The notes below the pieces were generated by a model. The model ran no database searches. It had not been told where the DNA came from and saw only the letters and a list, made by a program, of their open reading frames with translations. Below are positions 55,645-63,244 of a stretch of 64,000 bases of DNA, one piece after another. The DNA lies in assembly GCF_020099275.1 (NCBI RefSeq), contig NZ_CP083646.1, positions 2,232,001 through 2,296,000 of the forward strand, read 5' to 3'. Origin of the DNA: Corynebacterium falsenii. GTDB lineage: Bacteria; Actinomycetota; Actinomycetes; Mycobacteriales; Mycobacteriaceae. The position numbers and the translations under genes are program-made. Positions within the stretch are counted from its first letter, which is position 1, and every line of letters begins with the position of its first letter.

Positions 55645-55668
55645 AGACGTTAATCCAGTTTTGAACTC
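55645..55668 (-). repeat. ychF-end repeat S2 (24-bp core, codes EFKTGLTSKR-stop)
   Basis: The 24-bp core is identical to S1 at 58020-58043 and includes AAACTGGATTAACGTCT. Read in the YchF frame it gives E-F-K-T-G-L-T-S then K-R-stop. It lies just upstream of the recombinase gene and marks the K1/K2 junction. Confidence 0.9.
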
Positions 55669-55720
55669 GACATGGCTTAAACCTCTGGTTACATAGGGGT
55701 CAAGGGTGCGGGTGACCAGC

Positions 55721-57244
55721 TCAAAACAGTACGTTCTGCGGCTCCTGGTCGAGCTGGCCGAACCGACCCGGCATGTCTGCTGCCCTGGCAGGGTCGAACT
55801 CGACGCCCGCCTCAGTGGCGACGGTCAGGGCCTGACCAAGCACCTCATCCACATCGATCTGCAGACGGTTCAGATCGAGACGCGCCAGCAGCTTCTTGGT
55901 GATCGGCCGCTTAGAGTCCCAGAAGACCAGCGACTCGATCAGGTCCACGCACGGCTGCGACTGCAAGACAGCGGTGACCATAGCCGCCTCAGTGCCATCT
56001 TCAAACGGCAGTAGGTAGCACGTGTCGTCCATCACCACGGGTTTGTCCGCCAGTGGAGCCACCAGACGAAAACGTGGTTCCTTATGAAGTCCCGACACCA
56101 CGACTTTGTACGGCGCGAACGTGTAGTCACCGTGACCGAAGACGGAGAACCGCGGCCGGTTGCGATAGATAGAGGACTTACGTCCGTCCACCACCTCAGC
56201 GTTACGTGTCAGGTAGCTCCACAACCGCGGAGCGGTGTGCTCCAGGTGGTCTGTATTGTCGCCAAACTTCATCTGGGGAACGATCACCCACTTCGTCAGC
56301 TCACGATGACGGCCACGGAAGATATCCGTGCTCTTCAGGAATGGGTACAGGTACTGCTCCTCAATATCGAGGACCTCACCAGCCTTAGTTGTCGGCTCCG
56401 GTGCTGCCTTGAGTTCGAAAACCTTTGATGCGTCATGCTTGAGGCCTGATCGCCACGTGTAAGGGCTGGTTCCGTCGGCCTGGCGCACCTCAGCATAACG
56501 CTGCACATTAGAGACCATGACCCCATCGACCACACCGAAAGCCTTAGCCGGGGTCTCCCCCGGGTCGAACAGGTCCCCGTAGATATTCGCGTGGTAGCTG
56601 GCCGGAGCGTGTGGGTCGACGCTGACCACGAAGAAACAGGCATCCACGCCTGCGTTGAACCACTTCTTCGCGTCGATCGGGTAGATGCCTGAGCCATTGA
56701 TCTTGATGCCGACCTGGTGCGCATGCTCGATGACATTGCGTGCCACCTGAGTCTTGCAGAGCATGCCTAACCTAAATGTTTGCCCGGCGAGCTCCTTGAG
56801 CATCTTCAGAATGATGTATTCACACACATCGAAGTTCGAGCCGCCCAGCATGGCATCGAGCCCTTTAGCGCCCTTGAAGTTCTCCTTCTTCGGGATATTC
56901 CCCGACTCCATGCGAGCAAGGTCCGCGGAGTTGACCCACGGAGGGTTGCCGACCACGAATAACAGCCCGTCAGTATCCCATGAAAGTGTGTTCCCCACGT
57001 GATTGTCGAACACGTTTGCCTGGGTTACCCGCCCCCACTGGCCGGCCTCTGCGGCATAAACCTCGTTGATCTCCAAACCGACACGCTCACTACCTGGAGC
57101 CAACTCTTGTGCAGCCTGCAGGAACGCCCCCACACCGCACGTGGGCTCGAGGACGCGGGCATCGGAGGAGATATTGAGAACCTCCAAGCACCGCTTTGCC
57201 AGGGCTAACGGGGTTTGAAAGTCACCGAACTCATTATTAGCCAT
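55721..57244 (-). CDS. DNA N6-adenine methyltransferase of a type II RM system (cassette K1)
   Basis: A 507-residue adenine methyltransferase. Motif I is VLEPTCGVGAFL (about residue 31-42) and the catalytic motif IV is VGNPPWVNS (about 97-105). The N terminus FGDFQTPLALAKRC is the motif X/Q region of Eco57I/TaqI-like enzymes. A target-recognition domain fills the C-terminal half. It should protect host DNA from the partner nuclease. The ATG at 57244 overlaps the nuclease stop by 8 nt, so the two are coupled. A longer frame from 57280 is not favoured. Confidence 0.88.
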   Translation of the reverse strand: MANNEFGDFQTPLALAKRCLEVLNISSDARVLEPTCGVGAFLQAAQELAPGSERVGLEINEVYAAEAGQWGRVTQANVFDNHVGNTLSWDTDGLLFVVGNPPWVNSADLARMESGNIPKKENFKGAKGLDAMLGGSNFDVCEYIILKMLKELAGQTFRLGMLCKTQVARNVIEHAHQVGIKINGSGIYPIDAKKWFNAGVDACFFVVSVDPHAPASYHANIYGDLFDPGETPAKAFGVVDGVMVSNVQRYAEVRQADGTSPYTWRSGLKHDASKVFELKAAPEPTTKAGEVLDIEEQYLYPFLKSTDIFRGRHRELTKWVIVPQMKFGDNTDHLEHTAPRLWSYLTRNAEVVDGRKSSIYRNRPRFSVFGHGDYTFAPYKVVVSGLHKEPRFRLVAPLADKPVVMDDTCYLLPFEDGTEAAMVTAVLQSQPCVDLIESLVFWDSKRPITKKLLARLDLNRLQIDVDEVLGQALTVATEAGVEFDPARAADMPGRFGQLDQEPQNVLF

Positions 57245-57998
57245 TGGAGACATCACCGGCTGCGGCGTGGCGCAGATCAACTACCTCGGGGAGGGCGACC
57301 TTCTCCGTTGCTGCCTTAATGGCACGGTTATACTGCAGCCGCCACTGCAACGCGTTAGAGATGGTGATGTAGCCCTGCAGTGGCGGGTCAGCGACGATTT
57401 GCTCAGCGAGCGTGATGCGGCCGGCATCATCGAGCGGTACGTTCTTGTCCTGAAACAGCGCGTCCAGTTCGTCGATTGCGACATCCCGGTCATGGGGCCC
57501 GTCACCCATGTCATCGAGAATGGCCCGAATCATCCGGGTCAGCGTGTAATCGCCGGTGCGGTCCTCGTCAATGTAGATTACGTGATCGATATCCAGACGC
57601 GCTGTCTGAGCCTCAACGTCATCAGTCTTCGTGTACACGACGACAAGTAGATTGTAACCGAGCCCATAAACCTTCTGACTGGCGTTACGGAACGGGCACG
57701 ACGACTGAGGCTGCCGCGAAGAGGTCACCTTGAGGTCAGTGTTCAGGCTCGGGAAGTCGAGTCCTTTTGCAGCATTACCGATCTCGAAGTTGTAGCTCTC
57801 CTCCAAGAACGACTTGAGCCGCGCCTCGACCCAGGTACCCACTGCCTTGCCGTCGGTGACACCATACAGCTCAGGAACATCGTGGCGCGACAGTTTATCA
57901 GCAAACTCCCTGGCAGCTTGCTGGAACAGCTCCAGCGTAAGAGGAGGTAACGACACTTCGCCAGCTCCGTCGATTATTTTATCTTCGTGATTATCCAT
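57237..57998 (-). CDS. Type II restriction endonuclease (cassette K1)
   Basis: A 253-residue protein with a PD-(D/E)XK-like core: GTWVEARLKSFLEE (Glu about residue 57), GLDFPSLNTDLKVTSSRQPQSSCPF (D...D-L-K, about residues 80-104). This DFPSLNTDLKVTS/QPQSS signature recurs in type II endonucleases paired with such methyltransferases; the recognition site cannot be predicted. Its ATG is only 6 bp after the ychF stop, so it is probably read from the ychF transcript. Confidence 0.82.
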   Translation of the reverse strand: MDNHEDKIIDGAGEVSLPPLTLELFQQAAREFADKLSRHDVPELYGVTDGKAVGTWVEARLKSFLEESYNFEIGNAAKGLDFPSLNTDLKVTSSRQPQSSCPFRNASQKVYGLGYNLLVVVYTKTDDVEAQTARLDIDHVIYIDEDRTGDYTLTRMIRAILDDMGDGPHDRDVAIDELDALFQDKNVPLDDAGRITLAEQIVADPPLQGYITISNALQWRLQYNRAIKAATEKVALPEVVDLRHAAAGDVSNG

Positions 57999-58004
57999 GG
58001 GTAA

Positions 58005-59117
58005 TTACTTCTTACTCCCAGACGTTAATCCAGTTTTGAACTCCACCACGTCACCGTCGGCCATGATGTAGTCCTTGCCCTCCTGGCGGACCTTGCCGTG
58101 CGCGCGAGCCTCCGCCATGGAGCCCGCCTCGTCCAAGTCCTCGAAGGACACGATCTCAGCCTTAATGAAGCCGCGCTCGAAGTCCGTGTGGATCACGCCC
58201 GCCGCCTGCGGGGCGGTGGAACCCTTCTTGATCGTCCACGCGCGGGACTCCTTCGGGCCAGCCGTCAGGTACGTCTGCAGCCCCAGAGTCTCGAAGCCCG
58301 CCTTAGCCAGCGTCTGCAAGCCCGGCTCCGTCTGCCCCACCGATTCCAGCAGCTCGGCGGCTTCCTCGTCGTCGAGCTCCAGCAGTTCGGCCTCCGTCGC
58401 CGCGTCGAGGAACACACAGTCAGCCGGAGCGACGAGCTGGCGAAGTTCGTCCTTGCGGGCGTCGTCGAGCAACACCGACTCGTCCGAGTTGAACACGTAC
58501 AGGAAGGGCTTGGCGGTCATCAGGTGAAGATCACGGACGCTCGCCAGATCGATCTCGCCGTTGGTGGCGGCAGAGGACAGTGTGCGGCCATCTTCGAGAA
58601 TCGTCTGGGCAGTCTTGGCACCCTCGACCTGCTCGGCGATCTCCTTATTCTTGCGGGCTTCCTTCTCCAAACGCGGCAGAGCCTTTTCAATGGTCTGCAG
58701 GTCGGCGAGGATGAGCTCAGTCTCGATCACAGAGATGTCGCTCGCGGGATCGACCCGGCCATCAACGTGAATCACGTTGTCATCGGAGAAAGCACGGACA
58801 ACCTGGCAGATCGCGTCCGCCTCGCGGATGTTGGCGAGGAAGGCGTTGCCCATGCCTTCGCCGTCCGAAGCGCCCTTGACGATGCCGGCGATGTCCACGA
58901 AGGACACCGTGGCGGGAAGGATGCGCTCCGAGTTGAAGATCTCGGCCAGGCGGGTCAGGCGCGGGTCTGGCAGTTCCACCAAGCCGACGTTCGGCTCGAT
59001 GGTGGCGAACGGGTAGTTCGCAGCCAGCACATCGTTGCGGGTCAGGGCGTTAAACAAGGTGGACTTACCAACATTGGGCAAGCCGACGATTCCGAGAGTC
59101 AAAGTCACACTGCTCAT
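58005..59117 (-). CDS. ychF: YchF/OLA1-family GTP-dependent nucleic acid-binding protein with altered C terminus
   Basis: A 370-residue Obg-related GTPase/ATPase, a cytosolic ribosome-associated stress factor. The G1 motif GLPNVGKS (about residues 10-17), G3 DIAGIVKGAS (about 72) and NSDES-type G4 region (N-x-x-E in place of NKxD) are as in YchF, followed by the coiled coil and the C-terminal TGS domain. The family ends VVEFRFNV; here VVEF is followed by KTGLTSGSKK, encoded by the inserted cassette K1 through repeat S1. The ATG at 59117 fits the family start (MSSVTLTLGIVGLPN). This end swap defines the integration site. Confidence 0.93.
   Translation of the reverse strand: MSSVTLTLGIVGLPNVGKSTLFNALTRNDVLAANYPFATIEPNVGLVELPDPRLTRLAEIFNSERILPATVSFVDIAGIVKGASDGEGMGNAFLANIREADAICQVVRAFSDDNVIHVDGRVDPASDISVIETELILADLQTIEKALPRLEKEARKNKEIAEQVEGAKTAQTILEDGRTLSSAATNGEIDLASVRDLHLMTAKPFLYVFNSDESVLLDDARKDELRQLVAPADCVFLDAATEAELLELDDEEAAELLESVGQTEPGLQTLAKAGFETLGLQTYLTAGPKESRAWTIKKGSTAPQAAGVIHTDFERGFIKAEIVSFEDLDEAGSMAEARAHGKVRQEGKDYIMADGDVVEFKTGLTSGSKK
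58020..58043 (-). repeat. ychF-end repeat S1, current integration junction in ychF
   Basis: The 24-bp core inside the last codons of ychF is identical to S2 at 55645-55668, in the same orientation, 2375 bp apart. It marks the chromosome-proximal end of cassette K1. Upstream of it the sequence is normal ychF (ADGDVVEF). Confidence 0.9.
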
Positions 59118-59474
59118 CCTATCGTGGCCACCGATAACGAGCCGAACCACCCCTGAGCGCCATACAGGGAGCTCCATACAGGAAGCTCCACACGACAGGC
59201 GCCACACAGAAAAGACCACGGACGACAATTGTTGTTCCCACATTGATATATCGCCCTCATCACCGAGCCACGCCAACCCCGCACGGTGGGCAATCGGACT
59301 GTTTACGGGCTCATACTCCCCCGCGCACTAGACCACCTGCACAACAGGACCACATTGTCCACCGTGATTCGCCACTCATCCCACCCAACGCGTTCTACCG
59401 TGTCCGGACACTCATCGATGCCCCCAACACCCCGGGGAGCATCGCACCTCCAGCACCCCAAGGTAGGCACCTCC

Positions 59475-61124
59475 ATGACACGCTCCCCGACTCACACCCC
59501 TCGGGATACTTTCAATACTCGCCTGGTCTTCCTCATGGCCGCCATTGGCTCCGCTGTGGGCTTGGGCAACATTTGGCGGTTCCCCTACGTCGCTTATGAC
59601 AACGGCGGCGGCGCCTTCCTCATCCCGTACCTGATCGCCCTACTCACCGCCGGTATTCCACTGTTGTGGTTCGACCTTGCGCTGGGGCACCGCTTTCGCG
59701 GCTCCGCCCCACTCGCGTATCGCCGAATGAACCGGAAGGCAGAACCGATCGGCTGGCTCATGGTGGGCGTCAATTTCTTCATCGCGGTCTACTATCCGGC
59801 CATCATCGCGTGGGCGGGCATCTACACGTGGAAGTCCTTCACCAAGGCGTGGGGCGATCACCCAGACTCGCATTTCATGAATGATTTTCTCCAGGCCGAT
59901 GATTCCTCCGTGTGGTCTGGCGACTTCATTGTTCCTATTCTCTTGGTGATGGTCGGTGTGTGGGCGCTGTGTATCACGGTTCTTTCCACGAATATCAACA
60001 AGGGAATCGGCCGGGTCACCAAGTTCTTCGTCCCCATCCTCATTGGCTTGTTCGCCATCATCGTCGTTCGTGCCCTGTTTCTCGACGGCGCCACCACCGG
60101 ACTCAATGCCTTCTTCAGCCCCGACTGGTCCATCCTCACCGACACTTCCGTGTGGATCGCCGCCTACGGGCAGATCTTCTTTTCCCTCTCTGTCGGCTTC
60201 GGCATCATGATGACCTACGCCTCCTACCTCAAGCCGCGTACGAACCTCACGGGCATGGGCATGGTTACCGCCTTCGCCAACTCGTCGTTCGAGGTGCTGG
60301 CGGGCATTGGCGTGTTCGCCACGCTTGGCTTCATGTCGGTACAGGCTGGCATTCCTGTGGACGAAGTCGCATCCTCCGGCATCGGTCTGGCCTTCGTGGC
60401 CTTCCCGACGATCATCAACCAGATGCCCTTTGGAGAGATCTTCGGCGTATTGTTCTTCGGCTCGTTGTTCCTGGCCGGAATCACCTCCCTCATTTCCGTG
60501 ATGGAGGTGGTCGCCTCGGCGGTGGCGGAGAAGTTCGGGCTATCGCGCCGCCGCGTCGCCGTGGTGGTGGGCAGCATGATGGCCCTTCTGTCTACTGTGT
60601 TGTTTTCCACGACTAGTGGCGTCGTCACCCTAGATATTATGGACAAATTCACGAACAACATTGGGATTGTCTTCTGCGCAATCATGTCTGCGGTGATCGT
60701 GGGGTGGGTGCTCGGGCGCCGGCGAGAGGTTTCCCAGCACATCAACGCCGTATCCCACCTGCGGGTGGGCGTGTTGTGGCGGTCGAGCGTCTTTATCTTG
60801 ACGCCAGCAGTCCTCGCCTTCTTCCTGATCCGCGAGGTACGGGCGTTGGCCACTGAGCCCTATGGGGGTTACGGAGCGGACACAGTGTTCACCTTTGGCT
60901 GGCTGATTGTCTTGGTTATCGCCGGCGGAGCGGTGCTGTGGACGGTAATCCCCTACCCACAGGGCGTCTGTGTGAACGGGCTGCCCAGCTCCGATTACGG
61001 TGTCCCGGCGCGGGGTCGGCCACGAGGAGTACCGAATCCGTTGTCGGAACCAGGCCATCACAGGCAACGGGCGGGAATGCGAGGCGCGCTCGAAGGTGAA
61101 CGTTCCAATGAATTTCTCAGGTGA
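59475..61124 (+). CDS. NSS-family sodium-dependent transporter, first copy
   Basis: A 549-residue neurotransmitter:sodium symporter. TM1 has AIGSAVGLGNIWRFPYVAYDNGGGAF, the unwound Na+/substrate site, with about twelve hydrophobic segments in total. It is ~70% similar by eye to the MetP-like protein downstream, so it probably takes up methionine or another neutral amino acid. The C-terminal tail (after SSDYGVPARGRPRGVPNPL) is of different composition and no small MetS-like subunit follows it. ATG 59475 is chosen because it aligns with the second copy; the frame is open further upstream. Confidence 0.85.
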   Translation: MTRSPTHTPRDTFNTRLVFLMAAIGSAVGLGNIWRFPYVAYDNGGGAFLIPYLIALLTAGIPLLWFDLALGHRFRGSAPLAYRRMNRKAEPIGWLMVGVNFFIAVYYPAIIAWAGIYTWKSFTKAWGDHPDSHFMNDFLQADDSSVWSGDFIVPILLVMVGVWALCITVLSTNINKGIGRVTKFFVPILIGLFAIIVVRALFLDGATTGLNAFFSPDWSILTDTSVWIAAYGQIFFSLSVGFGIMMTYASYLKPRTNLTGMGMVTAFANSSFEVLAGIGVFATLGFMSVQAGIPVDEVASSGIGLAFVAFPTIINQMPFGEIFGVLFFGSLFLAGITSLISVMEVVASAVAEKFGLSRRRVAVVVGSMMALLSTVLFSTTSGVVTLDIMDKFTNNIGIVFCAIMSAVIVGWVLGRRREVSQHINAVSHLRVGVLWRSSVFILTPAVLAFFLIREVRALATEPYGGYGADTVFTFGWLIVLVIAGGAVLWTVIPYPQGVCVNGLPSSDYGVPARGRPRGVPNPLSEPGHHRQRAGMRGALEGERSNEFLR

Positions 61125-61231
61125 AATGCAGCAAAATGATATTAAAACTTGTCATGGCACATATAGTGAGAACACTACGTTTTCACTCCCCGCCCACGTC
61201 GCTGCGGCGGGCCGCTGAGGAAGTTTGACCT

Positions 61232-62896
61232 ATGACAGATCAAAGTTCGACCCGAGCAACTCGGGAGACATTCAACACCCGCCTGGTGTTCCTCATGGCA
61301 GCCATCGGCTCCGCCGTGGGTCTGGGAAACATCTGGCGTTTCCCCTACGTCGCCTACGACAACGGCGGCGGCGCCTTTCTGATCCCCTACCTGGTCGCCC
61401 TACTCACCGCAGGTATCCCCCTGCTGTGGTTCGACCTCGCCGTGGGTCACCGCTTCCGCGGATCCACCCCGCTATCCTTCCGCCGCATCAACCGTTACTC
61501 GGAGCCGATCGGCTGGCTGAAGGTCGGCGTGAACTTCTTCATCGCCATCTACTACGCAGCCATCATCGCGTGGGCTGGCCTGTACACCATCAAGTCCATC
61601 ACCAAGGCCTGGGGCGAGAAGGCCGACGAGTACTTCATGAGCGACTTCCTCAAGGTCGACGACTCCTCGGCATGGAGCGGCGACTTCGTGATGCCGATCC
61701 TCATCGCCATGATCGTGGTGTGGGTCATCTGCATCCTCACCCTGGCCACCAACATCAACAGCGGCATCGGCCGCATCACCACGGTCTTCGTGCCGGTGCT
61801 GACCGTGCTGTTCATCATCATGGTGGTGCGCGCGCTGTTCCTCGACGGCGCAGCGGACGGCCTCAACGCCTTCTTCACCCCGGACTGGAGCGTGCTGACC
61901 AATACCTCGGTGTGGATCGCCGCATACGGACAGATCTTCTTCTCCCTGTCTATCGGCTTCGGCATCATGATGACCTACGCCTCCTACCTCAAGCCGCGCA
62001 CCAACCTGACCGGCACCGGCATGGTGACGGCCTTCGCGAACTCCTCCTTCGAGGTGCTGGCGGGCATCGGCGTGTTCGCTACCCTGGGCTTCCTGGCCGC
62101 ACGCTCCGGCGTGCCCGTGGACGAGGTTGCCTCCTCCGGCATCGGTCTGGCCTTCGTGGCCTTCCCGACAATCATCAACCAGATGCCCTTCGGTGAGCTC
62201 TTTGGTGTGCTGTTCTTCGCATCGCTGTTCCTGGCCGGCGTGACCTCCCTGATCTCCATCATGGAAGTGGTCATCTCCGCTGTGAAGGACAAGCTGAACC
62301 TCTCCCGCCCGGTTGCCGCTATCTCCATCGGTGGCGTCATGGCAATCGCGTCCATCCTGCTGTTCTCCACGACCACCGGCCTGATCACGCTGGACATCAT
62401 GGACAAGTTCACCAACAATCTGGGCATCGTGTTCTGTGCGATTACCGCCACCGTGGTGGTTGGCTGGATCCTCGGCCGCCGCAGCGAGATCAACCAGCAC
62501 CTCAACGCCGTGTCCTCCGTGCGCGTCGGTGGCCTGTGGCAGGCCTGCGTGTTCGTGATCACCCCGGCCGTGCTGGCATTCTTCCTCTTCCAGGAAGTAC
62601 GCAACCTGCTGAACGAGCCCTACGAGGGCTACTCCACCGGCACGATCTTCCTGTTCGGCTGGCTGGTGCTCATCCTCATCGTGGTCGGCGCCATCCTGTG
62701 GTCCATCGTTCCTTTCCGCGGCAACCAGATCCTCAACGGTCTGCCCAGCACCGACTACGGTGTACCGCCGAAGGGCCGCCCGAAGGGTGTGCCCAATCCC
62801 CTGAGCTCCGCTACCAACACCGTGCCCGCCGGGGCTCCCGGCACCACGACTAATCCGACAGGCACAACCTCTCACTCTCAAGGAGATGATCACTAA
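61232..62896 (+). CDS. metP: Methionine/alanine importer, NSS-family subunit (MetP-like)
   Basis: A 554-residue NSS transporter with the same TM1 motif (AIGSAVGLGNIWRFPYVAYDNGGGAF) and 12-TM layout as LeuT-type carriers. It is followed by an overlapping MetS-like gene, the arrangement of MetPS in C. glutamicum, a sodium-coupled importer for methionine and alanine. GAGGAAG lies 8 nt before the ATG at 61232. It is a tandem duplicate of the gene at 59475. Confidence 0.9.
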   Translation: MTDQSSTRATRETFNTRLVFLMAAIGSAVGLGNIWRFPYVAYDNGGGAFLIPYLVALLTAGIPLLWFDLAVGHRFRGSTPLSFRRINRYSEPIGWLKVGVNFFIAIYYAAIIAWAGLYTIKSITKAWGEKADEYFMSDFLKVDDSSAWSGDFVMPILIAMIVVWVICILTLATNINSGIGRITTVFVPVLTVLFIIMVVRALFLDGAADGLNAFFTPDWSVLTNTSVWIAAYGQIFFSLSIGFGIMMTYASYLKPRTNLTGTGMVTAFANSSFEVLAGIGVFATLGFLAARSGVPVDEVASSGIGLAFVAFPTIINQMPFGELFGVLFFASLFLAGVTSLISIMEVVISAVKDKLNLSRPVAAISIGGVMAIASILLFSTTTGLITLDIMDKFTNNLGIVFCAITATVVVGWILGRRSEINQHLNAVSSVRVGGLWQACVFVITPAVLAFFLFQEVRNLLNEPYEGYSTGTIFLFGWLVLILIVVGAILWSIVPFRGNQILNGLPSTDYGVPPKGRPKGVPNPLSSATNTVPAGAPGTTTNPTGTTSHSQGDDH

Positions 62897-63069
62897 TGAC
62901 CGCTCCCGCAATCCTGCTGATGGTCCTGTTCATCCTCGTCATCTGGGGTGGATTGGTGGCCTCCGTCATCCTCCTCAGCAACAATGATGATGAAACTTCC
63001 GGCGAGCTCGGCAACGCCCCCGGCACCGACGATGAAACGTTGATGCACCAGGGCGCGGCAACAATGTAG
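62896..63069 (+). CDS. metS: MetS-like small membrane subunit
   Basis: A 57-residue protein with one N-terminal transmembrane helix (ILLMVLFILVIWGGLVASVI) and an acidic tail (NNDDETSGELGN). It starts in the last base of the metP stop (TAATG), so it is co-translated. This matches the MetS subunit that MetP needs for activity. AAGGAGATG lies 7 nt before the ATG. Confidence 0.88.
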   Translation: MTAPAILLMVLFILVIWGGLVASVILLSNNDDETSGELGNAPGTDDETLMHQGAATM

Positions 63070-63104
63070 CCCGGCTGACCCAGTACACAAAACATCCACG
63101 CACT

Positions 63105-63142
63105 AAGAACCGCCGCCGAGACAACTCGGCGGCGGTTCTTGC
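63105..63142 (+). terminator. Terminator of metPS
   Basis: A 16-bp perfect stem (AAGAACCGCCGCCGAG and complement) with a 4-nt ACAA loop ends in CTT; the A-run on the other side could allow use from both directions. Confidence 0.8.
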
Positions 63143-63244
63143 ATGGAGGTTAAGGAAGTCACCGTCCAAAGGCGCAGAATCCGCCCTGATTTCTCAGCCC
63201 CTCCCGTTGCTTATTTTCGGCCACCATAGTGCAGAATAGGAAGA

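Noticed and set aside
61472..62911. 479-codon minus-strand frame opposite metP
   Set aside because: His/Glu/Asp-rich antisense shadow of a transporter gene.
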